Assembly (NCBI GenBank): GCA_945890645.1 | Contig: CAMDCV010000043.1 | Span: forward strand, 1-34,001 | Origin: Akkermansia muciniphila | GTDB taxonomy: Bacteria; Verrucomicrobiota; Verrucomicrobiia; Verrucomicrobiales; Akkermansiaceae | Reading direction: 5' to 3' | DNA: 34,001 nt | Shown here: positions 1-8,100 of the stretch, one piece after another | How positions within the stretch are numbered: position 1 is the stretch's first letter | How the letters are laid out: each line of letters starts with the position of its first letter | The notes under the pieces: generated by a model | The model's database searches: none | What the model was told of the DNA's origin: nothing | The model's input: the letters and a program-made list of their open reading frames with translations, nothing else | Program-made: the position numbers and the translations under genes

Positions 1-3000
1 TCCAAGGTCCAAGTGCCGGAGGTGAGTGCATCGGCGGCGCTGGTATCGATGACGAAGTCGCCGTCGAGGGTGACCGTGCCTGCGCCGCTGATGCTGTTGT
101 TCACTCCGGAGGTGGCTCCGAGGACGAACTTGAGTTGTGCGTTGTCGGCGAGGGCGAAGGTGCCGTCATCCACTACGGTGTTGCCGGTGTAGGTATTGAG
201 TCCGGTGAGAGTCAGTGTGCCACCGGTTGTCTTGATGAAGCCGCCGTTGCCATTGATGGAGGCGACGTTCTTCAGCTCGCCGGATTCGGCGGTGAGGGTG
301 ATAAGCTCAGTGGCGGTGCCGATGTCGTTGCCGCCCAAGTCGAGGGTGCCACCGCTGATCTTGAGGATGGAAGTGACCGCGCCGGTGGCAGTGCCCCTGA
401 CGATATCACCGGTGAGTGTGGTCGTGCCACCGGTGAGGTTCAGGGAGGCCGTCACGGTGCCGCCATTTGCTGAGGTGTTGGTGCCGATGCGGACGGCTGC
501 ACCCATTGAGGTGCTGTTGTTCATGGTGACAGTGCCGCCGCTGACGTTCAACTCGCCGATAGTACTGGCTGCTCCAGCACCACTGTAGGTGCTGTTGCCG
601 ATGTCCACACCGGTGCCGGTCGCACCGACATTGCCAAAGGTGACTGTGCCGCCGGAGAGGTTCACGCGGCTCGTCAGGACAGACGTGGTGGTGACAGTGC
701 CGGTGCGGAAGCCGATGTTGACGTTGGTGGCATCGAGCACGCTGGCGAGCGAGGCATCTCCTGCGCCAAACTTGAACTCGGAGGTCAGTGGGTTCACGAT
801 GTTGACGCGGGCCTGATTGCCCACATTGAGCGAGGTGACGAGGATGTCGGCATCGTGGCTGCTGAAGTCCACGAGGTTGTTGGTGGTCGCCTCGGCGGTG
901 GCGGTAGTTGCGCCGCCGGTGCCGACGTTGAGGGCGGTGGCGCGGCCAGTGGTGTCCGCAGCGCGGATTTTGAGATCGCCGCCCGCGCCGGCGAAGATGA
1001 TCTGGCCAATGTCGCGACTGCCGGTGCCAACATTGATGGTGTTCGCATTGAGGGTGGTCAGACCGGTGCCCAGTTGGAGGGTGTTGATCTGTCCGACCCC
1101 GCTGTTGAAGGCCGAGCCAACTCCCACGCCAATCGTGCCGGCGGTGAGGGTCGCGGTAGCGACCGTGTCGGCGACCACCGGGGTGGGTAGCAGCATCGTG
1201 GCTTTGGTTCCGGTCGTATTGGTGCCTGATCCACTATTGACTCGAATCGTGCCGGTGGGGGTGGTGTTGATCGTGGTTGCGGAAAGCGCCGTGAGGTCGA
1301 GCGTGATGTCTTGCGAAAGAGACGTGTTGGCGTTGGCACCGAAGTTGAAGGTTCCTGCCGCTGCCGTGGAAACGTTGAAAGTGCCTCCTCCGGTCAGGTT
1401 GAGCCGGGTGACGGTGCCGGTGACCGCAGGCGGCGCAGCCCCGATCTGCACATTGTTGTTGATGGTGAGCGTCTGGGCCGCGCCGATCTTGATTTCGTTG
1501 GCGGTGGCCGAGTTGGTATTCACCACCAAGGTCCCGTCGAAGGTGGCGCTGGCATTGGTAAGATCGAGGATGCCCGCCGTGGTAACCGTATTGGCAGAAC
1601 CGAACCGGAGTCCGCCGGTGAGCGTGGGATTGGTGGTGGTGAAGGCCAGCGTGCCTTCGTTGATGGTGGTGGTGCCGCTGTAGTTGTTGGTGGCGATGGC
1701 GCTGAGGCCGGAGAGGGTCTGGGTGCCCGCTCCGAGTTTGGTCACTGCGCCGGTGCCGGTAATGGCATTCACCCATGTGTCGGTGCCAAAGCGGTTGAAG
1801 GCCAGCGTTCCATTGTTGGTCACGCCGCTGGTGCTGCTGATCGTGCCGTCGTTGCCGGACGTGCCGTTGCCCAGTTGCAGCGTGGTGCTGGCGGCGATGG
1901 TGGTCGTGCCCGTGTAGGTGTTGGCATTGGTGAGGGTGTACGTGCCGCCCACCGCCGTGGCTAGATCGATCGTGCCGGTCCCGCCACCGATGATGCCACT
2001 CAGAGTTCCGCCGGTGGAGGCGGTGCCGCCAAGAGTGAGTGTCTGCGTTCCTACCACTCCGCTGGAGATGTTGCCGGTGAGCATTGCCAACGCCGCGCTC
2101 TCCATGCTAATGGTGGAGCTACTGGCGAGACTAATATTTCCACCGAGGGTCGTGGCACCCAAGCGGATCGCCCCGCGGTTCTCGCTGCTGCCCGCACCAT
2201 TGAGGGTGATGCCGCCTGTGAAGGAGGCGGGGGCTGTTTGAACAAAAATCGTCGAACCGGAATCCACGAGCAAGGAACCGGCTACCGTGCCCAAGCTGGC
2301 GGCGTTCCACTTATCGCCTGTGGTGCCCAGGTTGGAAAGTTGGATGGTGCCCGTGAATCCGGTCACGTTGGGCATGCTCGTGTTGCGAGCCGTGGTGCCG
2401 GCTGCAAACTGAAGTTTCAACTGGCCGTCACCGGTGAAGGTGTTGTTGATCGGTATCGTGCCGGACGTGCTGGTATTGTTCAGAACCAGCGTCGAACCCG
2501 CGCCCACCGAGACCGCGCCACTGCCGAGGGCGTTGGTCGTCGTCGTTACGGTGGCCTGGAGAGTGCCGCCGCTGGCATTGATGATGGTACCGCCAGAGTA
2601 GGTGTTGGCTCTGGTAAGGTTCAAGGTGCCCGCGCCGGTCTTGGTGAGGCTCACGGCACCGCCGCCGATGATACCATCCACGGTGAGCGTGTTGGCGTTC
2701 ACCGTGACGGTTCGGTTGGCGCTCATGGTGACAGCGCCGGTGCCGAGGTTGAGATTTTGGCTGCCGGTAAAGGCGAAGTCACCATTCCAGGCCTGGGCAT
2801 TGTTGCCCGCGTTCACGAGGTCTGCAACGGAGCTGTCGAGACTGCCGCCGGTGAGGGAGAGGGTGCCGGAGCCGATGGCGTTCGCACCGCCAAGCACCAG
2901 AATACCGGCATTGAGGATGGTGCCTCCGGCATAACTGTTGGCGTTGTTGATGGTAAGACTGCCGCTGCCATTCTTGGTCAGGCTGCCGCTGGCGATGCCG

Positions 3001-5621
3001 AAGCCTCCGGTCAGGATATAATTCTTGCTGCTGTTGTTGAAGGTGGTTGAGGAAGGCGAGACGTTGGCGGCGATGATGTCGAGCGTGGTCGAACCTGCGG
3101 CCGTGTCGTCAAAGAGCACATCGTCCGTATTGATGAAATCCGTCGCGGTGGCGGCCGTCTGGAGGATCCAGTTGCTGCTGGCTCCTGTCGTGCCCGTCTG
3201 CCAGTTGCCATTGTCCGAGCCAGTCCACTTGGGGGAATCTCCCGAGATCGTAAAAGTGATGGCGCTGCCCGTGTTCGCGAGAGGCGAGGCGGACTGACGG
3301 GCGGTCAGGCCGGAGACCGGGCCCAGGGCAAACTGCGGGAAGCCCGCACCGCCAATGCTTCCGCCGCCGTAGCTGACGAGATTGTAGGTCGTGCCGTTGA
3401 TCCAAGTGGCTGCGCTGGGATTGATGGTCACCGTTCCTGCGGCGTTCGTCGCTAGGCTGGAGGTGATGATCGGAGCCGAGGTGCTGCTGCTGAAGGTATT
3501 GACTGTGGCCGCGCCGTCGAAGGTGAGCGCACCGGTGGTCAAGGAAGCACCAGGGCTGCCATTGTTGTTGGAAATGATAGCACTGACGCTGTTCGCCACA
3601 TTGACGGCGCCCACAGTGCCGCTGCCAGTAAGAGTGCCTGAGCTTAAAGTGACCGTGCTATTGCTGATGGAGCCATTGACGGACAGCGTACCTGCGTTAA
3701 TCGTGGTTGCTCCCGAATAGGTATTGGTTCCGGAAAGCACCATCGTTCCAGCACCGGACTTGCTGAGGGATCCGATATTGGAGTCGGTTGGGTTGTCCAC
3801 TACGGGTGCCGACACCGTGAGAGTGCCGCTGGTGACATTGAAGTCCGTGGTCTTATCGCCCACCACTTTCAACATGATCCAGCCCTTGGTCGGATCCGAA
3901 GTCGAGATGGTGGAGGTTCCGGTGGAGGTGACCGCGCCGTTGATGTTCCAAGCGCCATAGACTGGATCGTTGGGTGGAGACGAGCTGGTGTGCCCGGTGG
4001 TCGAGGTCAAGGTGCCGCCATTGAGTTGGACGTTGTTGAGTGCGTTGTTGGAGGCAATGCTACCGTTGGTTACCACACCGCCAGTGTTAATGATCAACGT
4101 GGGGGCGGTGATGGCAGTATGGTTCGCTCCCAACACGTTGCCGGAGTTGAACTGCAGCGTGCCGCCGTTGTTGACGGTGATGGTGCGTGTGTTCGTGCGG
4201 CTGCCGAAGACAGTGACTCCGGGACTATTGGTGGCTCCCGCGCCAATGAGTGTGCCCGCGTTAACGATGATGTTGCCCGAAAAAGTGTTGGCTCCGGAGA
4301 GGGTGAGCGAGTTCGTACTGAGGCTGCCGAGCGTAAAGTTACCTGCACCGGCGATCACTCCGGCATACGTGCCTGCGGCGGTTTGATTGACGGTGAAGGT
4401 GCGGCTCGTCTGGGTGTTGATGGTGGCGGTGTTAGTGCCGCTGAGGGGTGGGGAAATCGTGCCGCTCAGTGTGCCAGTCGTAGTATCCACGGCGGTGGCG
4501 AGGTTGAGGATGGCGGTGGTTCCGGCGGCTGTAGTGTTGTTGTTGTTTACGGTGAGAGTGCCGGTGGTTGCGCCGAGCGTTCCTCCTGTAGCAACTGTAA
4601 GGGTTCCTTGGTTGAGGATCGTTCCCCCGGCATAGGTGTTGGTACCGAGCGCAGCAGTGCCGGACAGGGTAAAGGTGCCGGTGCCGCTCTTGACAAGTCT
4701 GATGTTGGTTCCACCGCTGCCCAAGAGTCCCCCATAATTAGTACTTGCGCTGCCGTCGATCGTGAGGATGGACAGGGTGCCGCTGGAGTTGAGGACTCGA
4801 TTATCCCGCAGCGTCCCCGTAATGACGCTGGTGAGACCGGCGAGGGTCTGGTTTTTCCCGTTCATATTCAGAGTGATAAGGCGACCGGATCCGGTACCGG
4901 CATTGCCATTAATCGTCAACACCGTAGTCGTCGGCAGTGCATTGGCGACGCCGAGAGTCAGTTGGACACTTGCGTTGGTTGTAGTGCTATCCAGCGTGGT
5001 ATTGCCCGTATAGGTGCTTGCCCCATTGAGGATAAAGGATGCTGGGTTGGGGTTGCCGCCCGCCGTGTTTTGGAGAATCAAACCGCCGGTTCCGCTCATC
5101 GCACCGAGGGTGAAGTTGGGTGATGGGTCCACGCCGCCGCCTGCCCAATTCAGATTGACCGTGGTGGCACCGGTCAGGGCGATCGGGGAAAGGATTTTGT
5201 GGCCGCTGCTATTGACCTGGATAGTCCGGGTGGGGCTGGCGAGGGTAATGGTGCCGCCGCCAGCCGCCCCAACTGTGAGATCTGTCGTTTGGCCGGCTCC
5301 GAAGACAATGCTGGTCGCAGTGACACCGCCAGCTAGAACAGCTACAGCAGCGTTGTTATAGTTCAGCGTAGCCGAACCAAAGTTAACGGTATCGCCAGCA
5401 AGGGTGGCAGTGACAGCACTATGAGTCGCGCCACCGCCAGCCACAGTGGTCCAGAAAGCGTTCGTGCCCCAAGTTCCCGTGGTGTTGCCAAATCCAGCAG
5501 TGCTAGCGTCGGAATCCCAGTAATAGACTGCCGCATGCGCAGAGGACGCAGAGAGCAACGCTGCAATCGCCATAGCGAAGGGAAGAGACAAACGAGCAAC
5601 AGATAACATACGAGGTTTCAT
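1..5621 (-). CDS. Giant secreted PATR-repeat (autotransporter-associated beta-strand) protein, 3'-truncated by window edge
   Basis: The minus frame beginning ATG at 5621 stays coherent to base 3, about 1,873 codons, with no stop in the window, so the C-terminus is missing. It starts with a clear signal peptide (positive MKPR..., hydrophobic core, cleavage near SSAHA/AVYYW). A W-rich opening follows (YYWDSDAST, GTWGTNAFW), as often seen at the start of verrucomicrobial PATR proteins. The rest is Gly/Thr/Asn/Ser-rich and carries repeated motifs of the type GAGTL, NTYSGGT and INAGTL, the hallmark of autotransporter-associated beta-strand repeats (TIGR02601). Such proteins fold as long beta-helices and are exported to the surface. 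Whether this one ends in an autotransporter barrel or a PEP-CTERM anchor cannot be seen. An adhesin or surface role is inferred from family. M5 is an alternative start. No strong Shine-Dalgarno sequence is visible. Confidence 0.9.
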   Translation of the reverse strand, partial: MKPRMLSVARLSLPFAMAIAALLSASSAHAAVYYWDSDASTAGFGNTTGTWGTNAFWTTVAGGGATHSAVTATLAGDTVNFGSATLNYNNAAVAVLAGGVTATSIVFGAGQTTDLTVGAAGGGTITLASPTRTIQVNSSGHKILSPIALTGATTVNLNWAGGGVDPSPNFTLGAMSGTGGLILQNTAGGNPNPASFILNGASTYTGNTTLDSTTTNASVQLTLGVANALPTTTVLTINGNAGTGSGRLITLNMNGKNQTLAGLTSVITGTLRDNRVLNSSGTLSILTIDGSASTNYGGLLGSGGTNIRLVKSGTGTFTLSGTAALGTNTYAGGTILNQGTLTVATGGTLGATTGTLTVNNNNTTAAGTTAILNLATAVDTTTGTLSGTISPPLSGTNTATINTQTSRTFTVNQTAAGTYAGVIAGAGNFTLGSLSTNSLTLSGANTFSGNIIVNAGTLIGAGATNSPGVTVFGSRTNTRTITVNNGGTLQFNSGNVLGANHTAITAPTLIINTGGVVTNGSIASNNALNNVQLNGGTLTSTTGHTSSSPPNDPVYGAWNINGAVTSTGTSTISTSDPTKGWIMLKVVGDKTTDFNVTSGTLTVSAPVVDNPTDSNIGSLSKSGAGTMVLSGTNTYSGATTINAGTLSVNGSISNSTVTLSSGTLTGSGTVGAVNVANSVSAIISNNNGSPGASLTTGALTFDGAATVNTFSSSTSAPIITSSLATNAAGTVTINPSAATWINGTTYNLVSYGGGSIGGAGFPQFALGPVSGLTARQSASPLANTGSAITFTISGDSPKWTGSDNGNWQTGTTGASSNWILQTAATATDFINTDDVLFDDTAAGSTTLDIIAANVSPSSTTFNNSSKNYILTGGFGIASGSLTKNGSGSLTINNANSYAGGTILNAGILVLGGANAIGSGTLSLTGGSLDSSVADLVNAGNNAQAWNGDFAFTGSQNLNLGTGAVTMSANRTVTVNANTLTVDGIIGGGAVSLTKTGAGTLNLTRANTYSGGTIINASGGTLQATVTTTTNALGSGAVSVGAGSTLVLNNTSTSGTIPINNTFTGDGQLKLQFAAGTTARNTSMPNVTGFTGTIQLSNLGTTGDKWNAASLGTVAGSLLVDSGSTIFVQTAPASFTGGITLNGAGSSENRGAIRLGATTLGGNISLASSSTISMESAALAMLTGNISSGVVGTQTLTLGGTASTGGTLSGIIGGGTGTIDLATAVGGTYTLTNANTYTGTTTIAASTTLQLGNGTSGNDGTISSTSGVTNNGTLAFNRFGTDTWVNAITGTGAVTKLGAGTQTLSGLSAIATNNYSGTTTINEGTLAFTTTNPTLTGGLRFGSANTVTTAGILDLTNASATFDGTLVVNTNSATANEIKIGAAQTLTINNNVQIGAAPPAVTGTVTRLNLTGGGTFNVSTAAAGTFNFGANANTSLSQDITLDLTALSATTINTTPTGTIRVNSGSGTNTTGTKATMLLPTPVVADTVATATLTAGTIGVGVGSAFNSGVGQINTLQLGTGLTTLNANTINVGTGSRDIGQIIFAGAGGDLKIRAADTTGRATALNVGTGGATTATAEATTNNLVDFSSHDADILVTSLNVGNQARVNIVNPLTSEFKFGAGDASLASVLDATNVNIGFRTGTVTTTSVLTSRVNLSGGTVTFGNVGATGTGVDIGNSTYSGAGAASTIGELNVSGGTVTMNNSTSMGAAVRIGTNTSANGGTVTASLNLTGGTTTLTGDIVRGTATGAVTSILKISGGTLDLGGNDIGTATELITLTAESGELKNVASINGNGGFIKTTGGTLTLTGLNTYTGNTVVDDGTFALADNAQLKFVLGATSGVNNSISGAGTVTLDGDFVIDTSAADALTSGTWTL
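165..5035 (-). repeat. PATR beta-strand repeat units within the giant protein
   Basis: At least nine diverged copies of an about 30-residue unit can be read on the minus strand. Each has a core like NTYSGGTIINAGTL, usually preceded by KxGxGTLxLxG. Approximate plus-coordinate positions are 165-215, 1645-1690, 1893-1930, 2560-2615, 2900-2945, 3680-3730, 4255-4300, 4612-4645 and 5000-5030. Copies are diverged in DNA and in spacing, so they look like old protein repeats rather than recent duplications. Confidence 0.8.
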
Positions 5622-5717
5622 ACTGGGTGTACGATTGGGTTAGGCTTGGATTTTGTAAAGGCAGAGGTGGGTTTTGATCGAATGCCACGACTCATTTGTA
5701 TAAGTTTGGCGAAATCG

Positions 5718-5765
5718 GACATTCTTTATAGTTATTCTCTCGTACTGTAAACGCAAAAGAATGTC
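5718..5765. repeat. Perfect 10-bp inverted repeat around the putative PATR-gene promoter
   Basis: GACATTCTTT at 5718-5727 is matched exactly by AAAGAATGTC at 5756-5765, with 28 bases between. The arms overlap or bracket the possible -10 and -35 elements of the minus-strand PATR gene, whose start codon is about 100 bases away. A dimeric regulator site is the simplest reading. The arms are visible in the sequence; the function is inferred. Confidence 0.5.
5725..5751 (-). promoter_or_regulatory. Possible sigma-70-like promoter for the PATR protein gene
   Basis: On the minus strand TTTACA (5746-5751) is followed after 15 bases by TATAAA (5725-5730). Spacing is shorter than the preferred 17, so this is a weak prediction. 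It lies in the only sizeable intergenic space upstream of the PATR gene and inside the inverted repeat at 5718-5765. Confidence 0.25.
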
Positions 5766-5802
5766 ATCATTGTTTTTTCATCGTCCATAAATTGATGATA
5801 CG

Positions 5803-5838
5803 CAAAAGCCCTCGGGCGGTGAGGCCGGAGGGCTTTTG
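5803..5838 (-). terminator. Rho-independent terminator downstream of the sugar-kinase operon
   Basis: CAAAAGCCCTC (5803-5813) and GAGGGCTTTTG (5828-5838) form a perfect 11-bp stem around a 14-base loop. Read on the minus strand it lies about 40 bases past the stop of the PfkB kinase and ends in TTTT, so it should end that transcript before the PATR gene promoter. It is symmetrical enough to work on either strand. Confidence 0.8.
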
Positions 5839-5848
5839 TTTGGGGCTT

Positions 5849-5865
5849 GGTGGCAAGATGCCACC
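5849..5865. repeat. Short hairpin with GGCAAGATGCC core, REP-like
   Basis: GGTGGCA-AGA-TGCCACC is a perfect 7-bp stem with a 3-base loop, sitting between the kinase stop codon and the terminator. My recollection is that GGCAAGATGCC-type palindromes recur between genes in some bacterial genomes, which makes a dispersed repeat plausible. I see only this copy here. Confidence 0.4.
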
Positions 5866-5879
5866 GCAACGTTTGATCT

Positions 5880-6977
5880 TCAGCGATCCACCCGAGCGGA
5901 GCCACCGCCGACGAGTTTTTTCACTTCGTCGAGCGTTGCCATGGAGGTATCACCAGGAGTGGTCATCGCAAGAGCACCGTGGGCCGCACCGTAATCAACG
6001 GCGAGTGCTGCATCGTTAAATTCGAGGAAGCCATACGCTAAGCCACTGGCAAAGGAATCGCCACCGCCCACGCGGTCGTAGATTTCCATTTTCGGACGCT
6101 GGATCGATTCGAAAAATTTTCCGTCGTGCCAACATACCGCTGCCCAATCGTTAATGGTGGCACTATGCACATCGCGCAATGTCGTGGCAACCACTTGGAA
6201 ATTGGTGAAATCTTTCACCACGCACTCGATCATATTCTTGAAGTGATCGACATTAATACCGGTGATATGCTCGCTTACGCCTTCCACCTCGAAGCCGAGG
6301 CACGCTGTGAAATCTTCTTCATTGCCGATCATCACATCAACGTAGCGGGCAATCTCACGATTGACTTCTTGTGCTTTCGCTTGGCCGCCGATGGATTTCC
6401 ACAAGCTCGGGCGGTAGTTCAAGTCGTAGGAAACGATGGTGCCGTATTCTTTAGCTTTCTTGCAGGCTTCCAGCACGACGGCAGCAGTCGTTTCCGAGAG
6501 TGCGGCAAAAATGCCACCCGTGTGAAACCAACGAGCGCCATGCTTGCCGAAAACGTCATCCCAGTTAATGTCGCAGGGCTTGAGCTGGCTGGCAGCTGTG
6601 TTGCCGCGATCACTGGTGCCCTTGGCACCGCGCAGGCCGAAACCGCGTTCGGTAAAGTTCAGCCCGTTGCGCACGTCGCGACCGATGCCATCGAATTTTT
6701 TCCACTGAATGAAGCGGGTATCGACTCCGCCTTGCAAAATGAAATCTTCAATCAAACGACCGACATCGTTTTCCGCGAAAGCCGTAACCACTGCCGCGCG
6801 CTTGCCGAAGCAACGACGCATGCCACGAGCCACATTATACTCACCACCGCCTTCCCATGCTTGAAACTGTCGGGTAGTGCGAACGCGTCCATCACCGGGA
6901 TCAAGGCGCAGCATGATTTCGCCCAGCGAGATGATGTCGTAGGCGCAGGATTCGGCGGATTTAATTACGAGGCTCAT
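5880..6977 (-). CDS. PfkB-family sugar kinase, 2-keto-3-deoxygluconate kinase-like
   Basis: This 365-residue protein belongs to the ribokinase/PfkB family. The N-terminal sugar-binding side reads LGEIMLRLDP (18-27) with the glycine-rich WEGGGEYNVARG (41-52). SYDLNYRPSLW (183-193) resembles the conserved block of KDG kinases (KdgK). The ATP/catalytic motif is DRVGGGD (301-307), with D307 the expected catalytic base; the usual GAGD reads GGGD here. The predicted reaction is ATP-dependent phosphorylation of 2-keto-3-deoxygluconate or a similar sugar acid in the cytoplasm. It lies 21 bases after the dehydrogenase stop and is probably co-transcribed, then followed by a strong terminator. Family assignment is firm; substrate is inferred. 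Confidence 0.85.
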   Translation of the reverse strand: MSLVIKSAESCAYDIISLGEIMLRLDPGDGRVRTTRQFQAWEGGGEYNVARGMRRCFGKRAAVVTAFAENDVGRLIEDFILQGGVDTRFIQWKKFDGIGRDVRNGLNFTERGFGLRGAKGTSDRGNTAASQLKPCDINWDDVFGKHGARWFHTGGIFAALSETTAAVVLEACKKAKEYGTIVSYDLNYRPSLWKSIGGQAKAQEVNREIARYVDVMIGNEEDFTACLGFEVEGVSEHITGINVDHFKNMIECVVKDFTNFQVVATTLRDVHSATINDWAAVCWHDGKFFESIQRPKMEIYDRVGGGDSFASGLAYGFLEFNDAALAVDYGAAHGALAMTTPGDTSMATLDEVKKLVGGGSARVDR

Positions 6978-6998
6978 AGTATTTGTTAAAAGGTTCGA

Positions 6999-7976
6999 TT
7001 ATTCAGCAGAAGGAACGATGCCATTGGCACAGAAAACAGGGCCCGTACCATTCAAGAAATTGACCAAGTTGTGGAGTGCTTTCAAAGCCTGACGAGGCAC
7101 GCTTTCATAAGTGCGCGATCCAACGTGAGCCGTGACGATGACTTTCGGGTGGTGCAGCATCGGATCATCGGCGGCGGGAGGTTCCTGTTCCATGACATCG
7201 GTGGCATAGCCGGCAAGTTGGCCGGCGTCCAGTGCGGCGAGGATCGCTTTCGCATCGGCGAGTTCACCGCGGCCCGTATTCACGATAACGGCATCCTTTG
7301 GCAGCAAGGCAAGGCGCTCGGCATTGATGAGGTGCTTGGTATCCGCTGCCAATTTCGTGTGTGGGCTGATGATATCGCAGGTGGCAAAAATCGAGTCGAT
7401 GGAATCATGACGGATGACGCCGTGTTGCGCACAAAATTCGTCGGGCCAAAAGTTCCCATAACCATGAACTTCCATGCCAAAGGCTTTGGCGCGGATGATG
7501 ACTTCCTGACCGATGCGACCAAGACCAATCACGCCAATTTTTTTCGCCCAAAGTTCGTGGCCGGTGAGGCGCAACCATTCGCCCTTGCGCGTGGCATCTA
7601 CGCTGGGGATGAGGTTTTTCACCAATGCGAGTAGAAGACAAAACGTATGCTCCGCAACGGTTGTGTGATTGACGCCGGGCGTAAACATCACCGGGATATG
7701 TTTTTCCTTTGTAGTCGCGATGTCGATCTTATCAAGCCCGATACCATACTTCGAGATGACTTTCAACCGTGGACCGCACTTGTCGAGCACAGCACGAGTA
7801 ATGGCATCATCACCACAAAGAAAGGCATCAAAATCACCCGCTAGTTCAAGCATGCGAGCTTCGCTGAGTGGACCGCGCTCGCGCACGACGTCATAGCCCT
7901 GCGCAGCGAGTAATTCGTGATGAGAACCTGGTGTGTCTTGAAAACTGCAAGTGGTAAGCAATACGCGCGTGGACAT
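6999..7976 (-). CDS. D-isomer-specific 2-hydroxyacid dehydrogenase (SerA/phosphoglycerate dehydrogenase-like)
   Basis: This is a 325-residue NAD-dependent dehydrogenase of the D-2-hydroxyacid family. The Rossmann motif is IGLGRIGQEV (150-159). The catalytic trio is recognisable: R236 in NTGRGEL, E265 in EQEPP and H284 in TAHVGS. The length is that of a simple enzyme without the ACT domain of many SerA proteins. The family interconverts 2-hydroxy acids and 2-keto acids. Because the next gene is a KDG-kinase-like enzyme, a role in sugar-acid catabolism seems likelier than serine synthesis, but this is inference. It is the first gene of the minus-strand pair and is divergent from kup. Confidence 0.85.
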   Translation of the reverse strand: MSTRVLLTTCSFQDTPGSHHELLAAQGYDVVRERGPLSEARMLELAGDFDAFLCGDDAITRAVLDKCGPRLKVISKYGIGLDKIDIATTKEKHIPVMFTPGVNHTTVAEHTFCLLLALVKNLIPSVDATRKGEWLRLTGHELWAKKIGVIGLGRIGQEVIIRAKAFGMEVHGYGNFWPDEFCAQHGVIRHDSIDSIFATCDIISPHTKLAADTKHLINAERLALLPKDAVIVNTGRGELADAKAILAALDAGQLAGYATDVMEQEPPAADDPMLHHPKVIVTAHVGSRTYESVPRQALKALHNLVNFLNGTGPVFCANGIVPSAE

Positions 7977-8100
7977 GATGAGTGCGTGAGTTGCTACGGA
8001 GAAACAAGCGGAGGGTCAAGCACGGAATCATGGGAAAATACTCTCGCCATAGGCCATCACATCCATTACAAGACCCGTCCCACTTGCTACCTCTTCAACC
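7977..8100. other. Divergent intergenic region between the dehydrogenase and kup
   Basis: These 124 bases separate two divergent start codons and must hold both promoters. On the minus strand TTGACC (8014-8019) followed after 17 bases by TAGCAA (7991-7996) is a weak candidate. I saw no riboswitch-like fold; in particular the space looks short for a c-di-AMP (ydaO) element, which sometimes precedes potassium transporters. Confidence 0.4.

Noticed and set aside
135-5361. Several long plus-strand open frames opposite the PATR gene (for example around 817-1683, 1311-1964, 2238-3050 and 3990-5123).
   Set aside because: Their translations are low-complexity (Val/Pro- or Gly/Ala/Arg-rich) and show no known motif, while the opposite strand gives a continuous signal-peptide-bearing PATR protein. 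They are shadows of repetitive codons.
5718-5765. Phase-variable invertible promoter.
   Set aside because: The arms are only 10 bp and the centre only 28 bases, much smaller than known invertible promoters, and no recombinase gene is nearby. A regulator site is more likely.
6126-6989. A long plus-strand open frame opposite the PfkB kinase.
   Set aside because: The minus-strand kinase has recognisable motifs throughout, and the antisense translation matches nothing I recognise.
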